Below are positions 38,079 through 46,389 of a stretch of 64,000 nt of DNA, in pieces. The stretch spans positions 124,001 through 188,000 of the forward strand of contig NZ_JASKMT010000009.1 of the NCBI RefSeq assembly GCF_030124175.1. Reading direction: 5' to 3'. This stretch comes from Streptomyces sp. 549 (GTDB lineage: Bacteria > Actinomycetota > Actinomycetes > Streptomycetales > Streptomycetaceae). Numbering within the stretch: position 1 is the first letter of the stretch; each line of letters starts with the position of its first letter. The notes under the pieces were generated by a model. The model saw nothing but the letters and a program-made list of their open reading frames with translations, was not told the DNA's origin and made no database searches. The translations under genes and the position numbers were made by a program.

Positions 38079-38318
38079 TCAGCTGCCGGTCTTGCGGGAC
38101 TTGTCGCCGATCATGACCAGCCCGGCGATCACCACGAACAGGGCGATCGGGGCGATCACGTACAGGCCCAGCGTCTGGGCGACACTCAGGCCGGGGCCCG
38201 GATCGTCGCCGTCGTCGCGGATGAGGGCGAAGGCGGGGGACGTCATCATCAGCGTCATGGCCGTACCGACGGCGATGACTCCGGCTCGCACTGCGTTCTT
38301 CTTGACCACGGGCACCAA
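38079..38318 (-). CDS. Small exported/membrane protein downstream of malQ (79 aa)
   Basis: The basic N-terminus (MVPVVKKNAVRAG) is followed by a hydrophobic stretch ending MMTSPAFALI, a likely signal peptide with an Ala-x-Ala-like cleavage site. A second membrane segment (residues ~50-69, GLYVIAPIALFVVIAGLVMI) ends in DKSRKTGS. The mature protein would be a ~45-residue single-span peptide with an acidic external stretch RDDGDDPGPG. It starts one base after the malQ stop, so it should be cotranscribed and perhaps coupled. I do not recognise a family, and the function is unknown. Confidence 0.75.
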   Translation of the reverse strand: MVPVVKKNAVRAGVIAVGTAMTLMMTSPAFALIRDDGDDPGPGLSVAQTLGLYVIAPIALFVVIAGLVMIGDKSRKTGS

Positions 38319-38319
38319 A

Positions 38320-40431
38320 TTAGCGAACGTCCTGACGGGCCGCGCGTCCGGGGTCGCCTTGCGGCCCGGCCAGCCCCTCGCGGACGGCTGCCAGCAGCGC
38401 GGCGAGCCGCGGGGAGGAGGCCAGCTCCTCCAGCGTCACCGGACGCCCGGAACCGTCCGCCACGGGCAGCCGCCAGTTGGGGTACTCCCGCCAGGTGCCG
38501 GGCACGTTCTGCGGCCTGCGGTCGCCCACGCCGTCGGGCAGCCACACGCCGACCATGCGGGCCGGGGTGCGGGTGAGGAACCGGTAGGCGGCCCTGACCT
38601 CGGCCTCCTCGTCGCGGGGGCCCTCCGGGGGCAGCAGGCCGTCCCGGCGGAACAGGGCCAGCCACTCGGCCGTCTCGGCGGCGTCGGCGGCCCGCTCGGC
38701 GTCCACCTCGCCGTCGAGCAGGCCCAGGCGGTGCCGCAGCTCCACGTGGTCGCCGCTGATCCGGGCGGCGGTGCTGGGCAGGTCGTGGGTCGTGGCGGTG
38801 GCCAGGCAGCCCTCACGCCACTGCCGCGGCGCGAGCGGTGCACCGCTGCCGGGTGAGCCGGCGGTGCCCCAGTCGCGTTCGAACCACAGCACGGAGGTGC
38901 CCAGGACGCCGCGGTCGGCCAGTTCCTCCCGGACGCCGGGTTCGACCGTGCCCAGGTCCTCGCCGATCACCGGGGTGCCCGCCCGGCACGCCTCAAGGGC
39001 GAGCGAGCCGAGCATCGCCTCGGCGTCGTAGCGCACGTAGGTGCCCTCGGTGGGCGGGCGCCCCTCGGGCACCCACCACTGCCGGAACTGGCCCATCACG
39101 TGGTCGATGCGCAGCGCGCCGGTGTGCCGCAGCAGCGCGCGCAGCAGTTCGCGGTACGGCAGGTAGCCGGACTCGGCGAGCGCGTCGGGCCGCCACGGCG
39201 GCAGCCCCCAGTCCTGCCCGGCCGCGTTGAACGCGTCCGGCGGTGCGCCGATGGACATGCCGGTGGCCAGCGCGTCCTGGAGCGCCCACGCGTCGGAGCC
39301 GCTGGGGTGCACGCCCAGCGCCAGGTCGTGCACGAGGCCGAGCGGCATGCCCGCCTCGCGTGCGGTCCGCTGGGCGTCCGCGAGTTGTGCGTCGGTCAGC
39401 CAGGCGAGGCGGCGGTGGAACTCCACCTGCCCGGCGTGCTGCGCGCGGGCGCGGGCGGTGCGGGCCGAGCGCGGGTCGTCCAGGCCGGAGGGCCACCGCC
39501 GCCAGTCGGGGCCGTGCAGCTCGGCCAGCACGCACCACAGGGCGTGGTCGTCGAGCGGGGTGCCCTGCCGGGCGGCGAAGGCGTCGTACTCGGCCTGCCG
39601 GCCGGGACTGAGCTGCACGGCGTGCAGCAGTTCCAGCGCGCGGCGCTTGAGCTGCCAGACGGCGTCCCGGTCGATGTGGGCGTGTCCGCGCAGCACGTCC
39701 TCGCGCAGCGCGGCGGCGGAGGACAGCAGCTCGGCGGCCTGCTCGCGGGCCGCTCCCGTGAGGTAGGCGAACTCCGGTACCTGCTCGATCCGCAGGTGCA
39801 CCGGGTCGGTGAAGCGGCGGGAGGAGGGCCGGTAGGGGGACGGGTCGGTGGCCTCACCGGACGGCGCGGGGGCGGCCGTGTGCAGCGGGTTGAGCTGGAC
39901 GAAGCCGGCGCCCCCGGTGCGGCCCGCCCAGGCGGCGAGGTCGGCGAGGTCGCCCAGGTCGCCCATACCCCAGGAGCGCTGCGACAGCACCGAGTACAGC
40001 TGCACCAGCAGGCCGAAGCAGCGGCCTGCTGGCGCCGGGAAGCGGTCCGGCACCACGAGCAGCGTGGCGTGGGCGGAGCGGCCGTCGGGGGTGAACGCCT
40101 GCAGGGTGTGGGCGCCGGCGGGCAGGCCGGGGCCGAGGTCGCGGTGGTCGCCGCGGTCGGTGGTGACCCGCAGCGCGGTGCCCTCGGGCAGGCCCGGCAG
40201 GTCGGGTGGGCGGCTGTCGCGCTGGACGACGGTGGCCGGGAGCAGCCGGGCGGACGGGCCGTCGGCCGCGGCGAGGGACGCGCGTAACGCCGCCGGGGTG
40301 GAGGCGTCGACGCCGAGCGCGCCGAGGACCGAGACGACCGTCTCCTCCGGCACCGGCACGTGCCGGCCCGGGGAGGGTTCGTAGGAGGTGGAGACACCGT
40401 GAGCCGCGGCGAGCCGCGCCAGGCGACTCAT
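38320..40431 (-). CDS. malQ: 4-alpha-glucanotransferase (amylomaltase)
   Basis: A 703-residue GH77 enzyme that transfers alpha-1,4-glucan segments in maltodextrin and glycogen metabolism. It has the actinobacterial N-terminal extension (residues 1-~150, with RHVPVPEETVVSVLGALGVD). GH77 motifs are RIDHVMGQFRQWWVPEG, with the nucleophile Asp in RIDH, EDLGTV, with the acid/base Glu, and THDLPSTAARISG, with a catalytic-site Asp. The ATG overlaps the stop of the upstream 112-aa gene (TGATG), so the two are translationally coupled. The 79-aa membrane protein follows immediately, making a three-gene unit. Confidence 0.95.
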   Translation of the reverse strand: MSRLARLAAAHGVSTSYEPSPGRHVPVPEETVVSVLGALGVDASTPAALRASLAAADGPSARLLPATVVQRDSRPPDLPGLPEGTALRVTTDRGDHRDLGPGLPAGAHTLQAFTPDGRSAHATLLVVPDRFPAPAGRCFGLLVQLYSVLSQRSWGMGDLGDLADLAAWAGRTGGAGFVQLNPLHTAAPAPSGEATDPSPYRPSSRRFTDPVHLRIEQVPEFAYLTGAAREQAAELLSSAAALREDVLRGHAHIDRDAVWQLKRRALELLHAVQLSPGRQAEYDAFAARQGTPLDDHALWCVLAELHGPDWRRWPSGLDDPRSARTARARAQHAGQVEFHRRLAWLTDAQLADAQRTAREAGMPLGLVHDLALGVHPSGSDAWALQDALATGMSIGAPPDAFNAAGQDWGLPPWRPDALAESGYLPYRELLRALLRHTGALRIDHVMGQFRQWWVPEGRPPTEGTYVRYDAEAMLGSLALEACRAGTPVIGEDLGTVEPGVREELADRGVLGTSVLWFERDWGTAGSPGSGAPLAPRQWREGCLATATTHDLPSTAARISGDHVELRHRLGLLDGEVDAERAADAAETAEWLALFRRDGLLPPEGPRDEEAEVRAAYRFLTRTPARMVGVWLPDGVGDRRPQNVPGTWREYPNWRLPVADGSGRPVTLEELASSPRLAALLAAVREGLAGPQGDPGRAARQDVR

Positions 40432-40769
40432 CAGATCTCCGAGGACTCCGTGCCGAAGCCGGTACCTGTCGGCTCGCTGGTCAGCGGAAGCTGTGCGGCG
40501 ATGGGCGACTCGCTGGTGAGCGGTGCCACGTCGGCGAGGGGAGGCTCACTGGTCAGCGGCGCCTCGAAGCAGCCGCAGGAGAAGGAGCCGTCAAGACCCG
40601 AGTCGGGACCGGAGAGGCCGGCCAGGATCTGTTTGGACGGGTCGCCGTCCTCGGCTCGGCCGACTTGCTGGGGCAGGGGGGTGAGGGCGGACATGAGCAG
40701 CTCTGCGGACGCGGCCACGGGCGGCCTCCGTTCCTGGAAGAGGGCTGAGACAGGTGATGCCATACCCAT
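40431..40769 (-). CDS. 112-aa protein with 12-residue periodic PLTSE repeats
   Basis: I choose ATG 40769 (MGMASPVSALFQ) because GGAGAAG lies 5 bases upstream; in-frame ATGs at 40784 and 40763 are alternatives. The N-terminal ~50 residues look like a soluble leader (SAELLMSALTPLPQQV, SKQILAGL). They are followed by GSFSCGCFEA and then three PLTSE units at residues 71-75, 83-87 and 95-99, exactly 12 residues apart, and a Ser/Glu-rich end. There is no membrane segment or signal peptide. It is translationally coupled to malQ. I do not recognise the family. The leader-plus-repeated-core shape resembles multi-core peptide precursors, but no maturation enzyme is adjacent. Confidence 0.6.
   Translation of the reverse strand: MGMASPVSALFQERRPPVAASAELLMSALTPLPQQVGRAEDGDPSKQILAGLSGPDSGLDGSFSCGCFEAPLTSEPPLADVAPLTSESPIAAQLPLTSEPTGTGFGTESSEI
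40473..40559 (-). repeat. 36-bp periodic repeat coding for PLTSE units
   Basis: The PLTSE codons occupy 40545-40559, 40509-40523 and 40473-40487 on the minus strand, each 36 bp apart, with the nucleotide core also conserved. Between them the sequence varies (PPLADVA, SPIAAQL). Confidence 0.8.
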
Positions 40770-41159
40770 TGCACGCTTCTCCATCCGTGTTCGCCACCAG
40801 AACGTGAGCCAGCTCACGGAGGCGATTGCACCGGCGAATCGTCGGCCGGGGCGGGGTCGGGACGCCAGTGACTGCGGTGAAGGACGATTCGTACACCAGT
40901 TTTTTGCGTTCCGGCAGGACCCCGCGAGGGCCTCCGCGAGGCGCCCAGGGCGGGGCCGGGCGGGACGTACCGCGCATATCGCCCCCGCGCGTTGACACCC
41001 CGGGACACCGGTGGTGTGGTCGTGCCCGACGTGTGGGGCGTGCGGGCGGCCCCGGGGGCTCCCGGCGGCGGCACGAGGGCGGCGACCGGTTCGCTCTCGG
41101 CCGGGCGGGCGGGCGTCCGGTCCGACCGGGCGCCCCGAGGACTACCAGGGAGGGACCGG
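40770..41159. other. Divergent intergenic region between the repeat-protein/malQ unit and GH84
   Basis: These 390 bp carry no convincing gene. They should hold the promoters for the malQ unit (minus) and the hexosaminidase (plus). A 16-bp palindrome (40803-40818) is the clearest element. A T6 run at 40900-40905 stands out in the GC-rich background. The frame extending upstream of the hexosaminidase start lacks a ribosome-binding site and a signal-peptide-like start. Confidence 0.45.
40803..40818. promoter_or_regulatory. CRP-like palindrome upstream of the malQ unit
   Basis: CGTGAGC-CA-GCTCACG is a perfect 7+7 dyad, 33 bp upstream of the 112-aa gene. It contains GTGA-N6-TCAC, the pattern of CRP-type sites. 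A carbon-related regulator for a malQ operon would make sense, but the match is from pattern only. Confidence 0.4.
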
Positions 41160-44100
41160 GTGGGCGCAGTGGCGCACAGCGGACGGCGGGCCGGGGCGAC
41201 AGCCCTGGTCGCGGCCGTGGTCGGTGGTCTGCTCGGCGGGGCGCCGGTGGCGCAGGCGGCGCCGCAGCCCGACGGGACCTCCCCCGCGGCGACCCGCGAC
41301 GACCGGGACGCCGATGCGGCGCTGCCCGCGGTCTGGCCCCGCCCGCAGTCGATGCAGCGTGGCGGTGCGGCCGTGCGGGTGACGCCGGAGGCGGTGCTCG
41401 TCGCCGAGCGCGGCACCGACGCCGACGCCCTGGTGGCGCTGCGCTCGGCCCTGCACGAGGCCGGGGTACGCACCATCACCGAGGTGCGGCCCGGCGCGGA
41501 CCTGCCCGAGGGGGCGCTGGTGGTGTCCGCGGGCGCGGGCCGGGCGGACCACGCCGAGCGCGCGCTGCGGGCGCTGCGCGCCCCGGAGCGCACCGACCTG
41601 CCGCCGGGCGGCTACCGGCTCGCGGTGGGCCGCGTGGACGGGCCCGACGGGCGCGGGCGCGACACCGTGGCGCTGTCCGGGACGGACGGCGCCGGCCTCT
41701 TCCACGCCGCCCAGACGCTGCGGCAGCTGGCCGCGGACGGCCGGCTGCCCGGCGTGGTAGTGCGGGACTGGCCGACGGCCGCGGTGCGCGGCACCACCGA
41801 GGGCTTCTTCGGCGAGCCGTGGACGCACCGCCAGCGCCTGGACCTGATCGACTTCCTGGGGCGCACCAAGCAGAACCGCTACCTCTACGCGCCCGGTGAC
41901 GACCCCTACCGGCAGACGCGCTGGCGGGACCCGTACCCGGCCGGGCAGCGGACCGCGTTCCGCGAGCTGGCCGAGCGGGCCCGCGCCAACCACGTGGTGC
42001 TGGGCTGGGCGGTGTCCCCCGGCCAGTCGTTCTGCTTCTCCGACCCGAAGGACCGGCGGGACCTGCTGCGCAAGCTCGACGCGATGCGGGCGCTGGGCGT
42101 GGGTGCCTTCCAGCTGCGCTTCGACGACGTCAGCTACACCGAGTGGCACTGCCGCGCGGACGTCGCGGAGTACGGCCGCGGGCCCCAGGCGGCGGCCACC
42201 GCGCAGGCGGAGCTGGCGGGCGCGGTGGCCGCGCATCTCGCCCGCCGGCCGGGGTCGGCGCCGCTGTCGGTGCTGCCCACGGAGTTCTACCAGGAGGGCG
42301 AGACGGAGTACCGCACGGCGCTCGCCGCGAAGCTGGACCGGCGGGTGGACGTGGCCTGGACCGGGGTCGGCGTGGTGCCGCGGACCATCACCGGGCGCGA
42401 GCTGGCCCGGGCCACCGAGGCGTTCGGGCACCGGCTGGTCACCCAGGACAACTACCCGGTGAACGACTTCGCCGACGACCGGGTCTTCCTCGGCCCGTAC
42501 ACCGGCCGGGAGCCGGCGGTCGCGGCCGGCTCGGCCGCGGTGCTGACCAACGCGATGGAGCAGCCCACCGCGTCCCGCATCCCGCTGTTCACCGCGGCGG
42601 ACTTCGCCTGGAACCCGCGCGGCTACCGGCCCGACGCCTCCTGGCAGGCCGCGATCGACGACCTCGCCGGGCCCGACCCGCAGGCCCGGACCGCGCTGTC
42701 GGTGTTCGCCCGCAACGGCGCGTCCTCGGTGCTCGACGACCGGGAGTCGGCGTACCTGCGGCCGGTCATCGCCGAGTTCTGGGCGGCCCGCGATTCCGGT
42801 GACACCAAGCGGCTCACGGCGGCGGCGAACGACCTGCGCAAGGCGTTCCGGCAGTTGCGGGACGCGCCCGAGGGACTGGAGAAGGTCGCCGGGGGCGCCC
42901 TGGCCGCCGAGGTGGACCCGTGGGTGCGGCAGCTGGCGCGGCTGGGCGAGGCCGGCGAGCACGCGCTGGACATGCTGCTGGCCCAGCGCCGCGGCGACGG
43001 CTCCGCCGCCTGGCAGGCCCGGCTGGAACTCCAGCGCCTGGACGAGGACGCCGGACGCAGCACGGTGACGGTCGGCAAGGGGGTGCTGCCGCAGTTCCTG
43101 AAGCGGTCGGCGAAGGCCGCCGACGCGTGGTCGGGCCTGGCCGCGGACAAGGACCGGCGCGAGGACACCGAGCGCACCGAGGCCACCGGCGGCCCGGCGG
43201 CCGAGCGCGGCGCCCCGGCGTCGGCCGCCACCGACGGCGACCCTGCGACGGCCTACCGGGCGCGCCGCGCACCCGGCGACGACGGCGCGGCCCACGCGAT
43301 GACGGTCCGGCTGCCGCAGGCCAGGGAACTGGAGGCGGTGACCGTGCAGACCGGCCCCGGCTCGCGCACCCGCGCCTCGGTGCAGGTGCGGGTCGCGGGC
43401 GGCGGCTGGCGCACGGTCGGCGAACTGGCCGAGGGCGGCTGGACGCAGCTGCGCACGGACGGCGTACGGGCCGACGCGGTCCGGCTGAGCTGGCTGCCGG
43501 ACTCGGCGGCGCCGGTCGTGCACGAGGTGACGCCCTGGTACGCGGACACGCCGGGCACCGCGATGGAACTGGACCGCACCGAGCGGGACGTGGTCATCGA
43601 CGGGTCCACCCGCGCGGAGGTGCGGCTCACCGCCCACCGCACCGAGGACGTGCCGGGCCGGCTCACCGTGCGCGCCCCGGAGGGCTTCACCGTGCGCGCG
43701 CCACGCCGGGTGACGGTGCCGCGCGGCGCCCAGGCGACCGCGCGGGTGGAGATCACCGCGGGTCCCGACGTGGCGCCCGGCAGCCACCGGGTGCCGATCG
43801 TGTTCACGTCCTCGGACGGCGACCGGCACGAGCAGACCCTGCTGGTGCGTGCGGCCCCGGCGACCACCGACCGGGACGTGGCCCGTGGTGCCCGCGCCGA
43901 GTCCTCGGGGGAGGAGACGCCGGACTTCCCGGCGTCCGCGGTGACCGACGGCGACCCGGAGACGCGCTGGTCGTCGACGGAACGCGACGACGCCTGGGTG
44001 CAGGTGGAGCTGGACCGCCCGGCCGAGGTGGGTGCGGTGGCGCTGCACTGGCAGGAGGCGCACGCCGCGCGCTACCGGGTGCAGGTCTCCGGCGACGGCA

Positions 44101-44480
44101 GGCGCTGGCGTACCGCCGCGGTGGTCGGCGAGAGCAGCGGCGGGCGGGAGACGGTCCGCCTCGACGCGCCCGGCGACACCCGGTTCGTCCGGGTGCAGGG
44201 CGAGCGGCGGGCGACCCGGTTCGGCTACTCGCTCTGGTCGGTGGAGGTCTTCCCCGTCGCCGCCCCGGCCGACCGGGACGGCGACGACGCCGGGGACGAC
44301 GAGGCGGACGGAGCCGGCCGGGAAGCGCGCGACGGCCGCGGACAGGCCGACGGCGCGACGGCGCCGCAGGACGGCCGCAACGCGGGCCCGGGCGGGCCGA
44401 ACGCGGACCGGGATGGGGACGCGCCGGAGTACCCGGTGCTGCCCTACGACCGGGCACGCCCGGACGGCGCCACTCCCTGA
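41160..44480 (+). CDS. Secreted GH84 beta-N-acetylglucosaminidase
   Basis: A 1106-residue exported enzyme. GTG 41160 has GGGAGGGA just upstream and opens a clean signal peptide (residues 1-33, cleavage near AQA-AP). The N-terminal GH20b-like domain spans ~50-185. The GH84 catalytic domain (~190-480) starts RGTTEGFFGEPW, with the adjacent catalytic Asp322-Asp323 in LRFDDVSYTEW. A helical domain (~500-660) follows. A discoidin-type domain, an NPCBM-associated Ig-like domain and a second discoidin-type (F5/8) domain (~930-1035, ending VRVQGERRATRFGYSLWSVEV) come next. An Asp/Gly/Arg-rich tail closes the protein. It releases GlcNAc from glycans outside the cell, which fits the amino-sugar genes further down. 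Confidence 0.92.
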   Translation: MGAVAHSGRRAGATALVAAVVGGLLGGAPVAQAAPQPDGTSPAATRDDRDADAALPAVWPRPQSMQRGGAAVRVTPEAVLVAERGTDADALVALRSALHEAGVRTITEVRPGADLPEGALVVSAGAGRADHAERALRALRAPERTDLPPGGYRLAVGRVDGPDGRGRDTVALSGTDGAGLFHAAQTLRQLAADGRLPGVVVRDWPTAAVRGTTEGFFGEPWTHRQRLDLIDFLGRTKQNRYLYAPGDDPYRQTRWRDPYPAGQRTAFRELAERARANHVVLGWAVSPGQSFCFSDPKDRRDLLRKLDAMRALGVGAFQLRFDDVSYTEWHCRADVAEYGRGPQAAATAQAELAGAVAAHLARRPGSAPLSVLPTEFYQEGETEYRTALAAKLDRRVDVAWTGVGVVPRTITGRELARATEAFGHRLVTQDNYPVNDFADDRVFLGPYTGREPAVAAGSAAVLTNAMEQPTASRIPLFTAADFAWNPRGYRPDASWQAAIDDLAGPDPQARTALSVFARNGASSVLDDRESAYLRPVIAEFWAARDSGDTKRLTAAANDLRKAFRQLRDAPEGLEKVAGGALAAEVDPWVRQLARLGEAGEHALDMLLAQRRGDGSAAWQARLELQRLDEDAGRSTVTVGKGVLPQFLKRSAKAADAWSGLAADKDRREDTERTEATGGPAAERGAPASAATDGDPATAYRARRAPGDDGAAHAMTVRLPQARELEAVTVQTGPGSRTRASVQVRVAGGGWRTVGELAEGGWTQLRTDGVRADAVRLSWLPDSAAPVVHEVTPWYADTPGTAMELDRTERDVVIDGSTRAEVRLTAHRTEDVPGRLTVRAPEGFTVRAPRRVTVPRGAQATARVEITAGPDVAPGSHRVPIVFTSSDGDRHEQTLLVRAAPATTDRDVARGARAESSGEETPDFPASAVTDGDPETRWSSTERDDAWVQVELDRPAEVGAVALHWQEAHAARYRVQVSGDGRRWRTAAVVGESSGGRETVRLDAPGDTRFVRVQGERRATRFGYSLWSVEVFPVAAPADRDGDDAGDDEADGAGREARDGRGQADGATAPQDGRNAGPGGPNADRDGDAPEYPVLPYDRARPDGATP

Positions 44481-44512
44481 GCACCCCGGTCCGGCGAAAC
44501 CGTGCCGACGTC

Positions 44513-44537
44513 CCAGCGGGCCCACCGGGCCCGCTGG
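44513..44537. terminator. Hairpin terminator between GH84 and HNH genes
   Basis: A perfect 11-bp stem (44513-44523 with 44527-44537, loop ACC), flanked by a further partial GACGTCC/GGACGTC pairing. It is positioned between convergent genes. A run of eight A's (44578-44585) follows and would be a U tract for the minus-strand gene. Confidence 0.75.
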
Positions 44538-44590
44538 TCGCGACCGCAGGGACGTCCGTACGGCGTGCACCGGGCAGAAAAAAAACGACC

Positions 44591-45139
44591 TCAGGCAGGC
44601 GTCCTGCCGTTGATCCTGGCGAGCCTGACCAAGTCGTCATCCGCCCCGTACGGCTGCAGGTAGGGCAGCCAGCGCGGATCTCGATGGCCCGTGCCGATGA
44701 TGCGCCAGGCGAGCCCGGAGGGCGGCGCGGGCTTGTGCCGCAGCCGCCAGCCGAGTTCGGTGATGTGCCGGTCGGCCTTGACGTGGTTGCAGCGGCGGCA
44801 GGCTGCCACCACGTTCTCCCACGCGTGCGGGCCTCCGCGGCTGCGCGGGATGACGTGGTCCACGCTGGTGGCCGTCTGCCCGCAGTAGGCGCAGCGACCG
44901 CCGTCCCTGGCGAACAGCGCCCGCCTGGTGAGCGGGACGGGGCCGCGGTAGGGGACTCGGACGAAGCGTTTGAGCCGGACCACGCTGGGTGCGGCCATGA
45001 CGCGGGTCGCGCTGTGCATCAGGGCGCCGGATTCCTCGAGGCTGACTGCCTTGTCGTTGAGGAGGAGAATGAGCGCGCGGCGAAGCGGTACGACGCCGAG
45101 CGGCTCGTACGACGCATTGAGGACCAGGACATGCGGCAC
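44591..45139 (-). CDS. HNH endonuclease family protein
   Basis: A 182-residue protein with a ~75-residue N-terminal domain (MPHVLVLNASYEPLGVVPLRRAL) and a C-terminal HNH domain. The HNH domain has CAYCG, SVDHVIPRSRGG, ENVVAACRRCN and HVKADR (residues ~83-123): two CxxC zinc knuckles with the DH, N and H of the motif. This protein type is very widespread in actinobacteria as a single chromosomal gene, and its role is not established. Either DNA processing or repair is possible. It is divergent from the MscS gene. Confidence 0.9.
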   Translation of the reverse strand: MPHVLVLNASYEPLGVVPLRRALILLLNDKAVSLEESGALMHSATRVMAAPSVVRLKRFVRVPYRGPVPLTRRALFARDGGRCAYCGQTATSVDHVIPRSRGGPHAWENVVAACRRCNHVKADRHITELGWRLRHKPAPPSGLAWRIIGTGHRDPRWLPYLQPYGADDDLVRLARINGRTPA

Positions 45140-45335
45140 GGTGCCTCCTTGTACGTCTGCGGCGCGTGGCTCGCGCCGGGACGATCTCCTTCAGTGTGTC
45201 CCGGGCCCCGCCCGCCGCGCCACCACGATCGCGTAACGCGCTTCGCGTGTTTTCGGCCACACCCGCGCTATCCGCGCCAGCTCAGGGCCGGACTGACCGT
45301 CACCCGGCCGTGGTGAGGGCCTGTCCGCCATTAGT

Positions 45336-46298
45336 GTGTGGGCCGTGGACGCCGTGGACGACGCGCACCAGCGGGCAGGCGACGCCGCCGGATGGGTGCA
45401 GAACAACTGGGAGAGCTGGCTCGCCGCCGGGCTCCGCATGCTGCTCATCGTGGTGATCGCGCTGGTGCTGCGCTCGGTCGTCCGCCGGACCATCAGCAGA
45501 CTCATCTCCCGCATGAACCGCTCGGCCGAGGCCGTCTCCGCCACCGGACCGCTGGGCGGACTGCTGGTCAACGCCGAACGGCGCAAGCAGCGCACGGAGG
45601 CCCTGGGGTCGGTGCTGCGCAGTGTTGCCTCCTTCCTCATCCTCGGTACCGCGGCGCTGACCGTGCTGTCCGTGCTGAACATCAACCTGGGCCCGCTGCT
45701 CGCCAGCGCGGGTGTCGCGGGTGTGGCGATCGGCTTCGGCGCCAGGAACCTGGTGATGGACGTCCTGACGGGGATGTTCATCCTGCTGGAGGACCAGTAC
45801 GGCGTCGGGGACCGGATCGACGCCGGTCCGGCGACCGGCACGGTGCTGGAGATCGGGCTGCGGGTGACCAAGATGCGCGGCGACGAGGGCGAGATCTGGT
45901 ACGTGCGCAACGGCGAGATCCGGCGGGTGGGCAACCTCAGCCAGGGCTGGGCGACGGCAGCGGTGGACGTGCGGGTCGGCGCCGACGAGGACCTGGAGAA
46001 GGTCCGCGAGACGCTGGCCGCGGCCGGCGCGGACATGGCGCGGTCCTCCCCGTGGGACGAGCAGCTGTGGGAGCCGGTCGAGGTGCTCGGCCTGGACGAG
46101 GTGACCATGGAGACGATGGTCGTGCGCGTCGCGGTGAAGACGATGCCGGGCGCGGCGAAGCCCGCCGAGCGGGAGCTGCGCTGGCGCATCAAGAGCGCGC
46201 TGGACGCCCAGGGCATCCGCCTCGTCGACAACGACACCGCCACTGCCACTGCCGGTGCCGACGGCGACGTGAAGCTGACGAAGTCGGCGCCCGCCTGA
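45336..46298 (+). CDS. Small-conductance mechanosensitive channel (MscS family)
   Basis: A 320-residue protein. GTG starts at 45336 and 45345 are both possible. A TAGTGT at 45334-45339 would put the transcription start next to the second GTG, hinting at a leaderless mRNA. Three N-terminal membrane segments (residues ~30-48, ~95-115, ~122-140) end with the pore-lining helix LGPLLASAGVAGVAIGFGARNLVMD. The beta domain follows (EDQYGVGDRID, GTVLEIGLRVTKMR). A C-terminal alpha/beta domain lies after ~200 (VDVRVGADEDLEKV). It opens on osmotic downshock to release solutes. It is separated by 92 bp from the ROK regulator, which has its own promoter. Confidence 0.92.
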   Translation: MWAVDAVDDAHQRAGDAAGWVQNNWESWLAAGLRMLLIVVIALVLRSVVRRTISRLISRMNRSAEAVSATGPLGGLLVNAERRKQRTEALGSVLRSVASFLILGTAALTVLSVLNINLGPLLASAGVAGVAIGFGARNLVMDVLTGMFILLEDQYGVGDRIDAGPATGTVLEIGLRVTKMRGDEGEIWYVRNGEIRRVGNLSQGWATAAVDVRVGADEDLEKVRETLAAAGADMARSSPWDEQLWEPVEVLGLDEVTMETMVVRVAVKTMPGAAKPAERELRWRIKSALDAQGIRLVDNDTATATAGADGDVKLTKSAPA

Positions 46299-46312
46299 CG
46301 CTGTGCCTTGCA

Positions 46313-46341
46313 TTGACGTGCGGTGTTGCGGGGTCTACTGT
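46313..46341 (+). promoter_or_regulatory. Promoter of the ROK gene
   Basis: TTGACG (46313-46318) and TACTGT (46336-46341) are separated by exactly 17 bp, a good match to a housekeeping-type promoter. It lies about 50 bp before the ROK start. Confidence 0.75.
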
Positions 46342-46355
46342 CACCCACCAGCAAC

Positions 46356-46368
46356 AGGAAAGCTTCCT
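46356..46368. promoter_or_regulatory. ROK-type operator
   Basis: AGGAA-AGC-TTCCT is a perfect 5+5 dyad immediately downstream of the expected transcription start. AGGAA/TTCCT dyads are typical of ROK-family operators as I recall, so autoregulation of the ROK gene is likely. Confidence 0.65.
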
Positions 46369-46389
46369 AACAGTAGCCGAGGATGAGTG

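Noticed and set aside
40473..40559. A complete RiPP cluster around the PLTSE-repeat protein
   Set aside because: No maturation enzyme, peptidase or dedicated exporter is adjacent; only malQ and a small membrane protein. The idea is kept only as a hypothesis about the precursor-like shape.
41142..44570. A 1142-residue minus-strand frame opposite the GH84 gene
   Set aside because: GH84 has a signal peptide, catalytic Asp pair and discoidin-type domains on the plus strand. The antisense frame has none.
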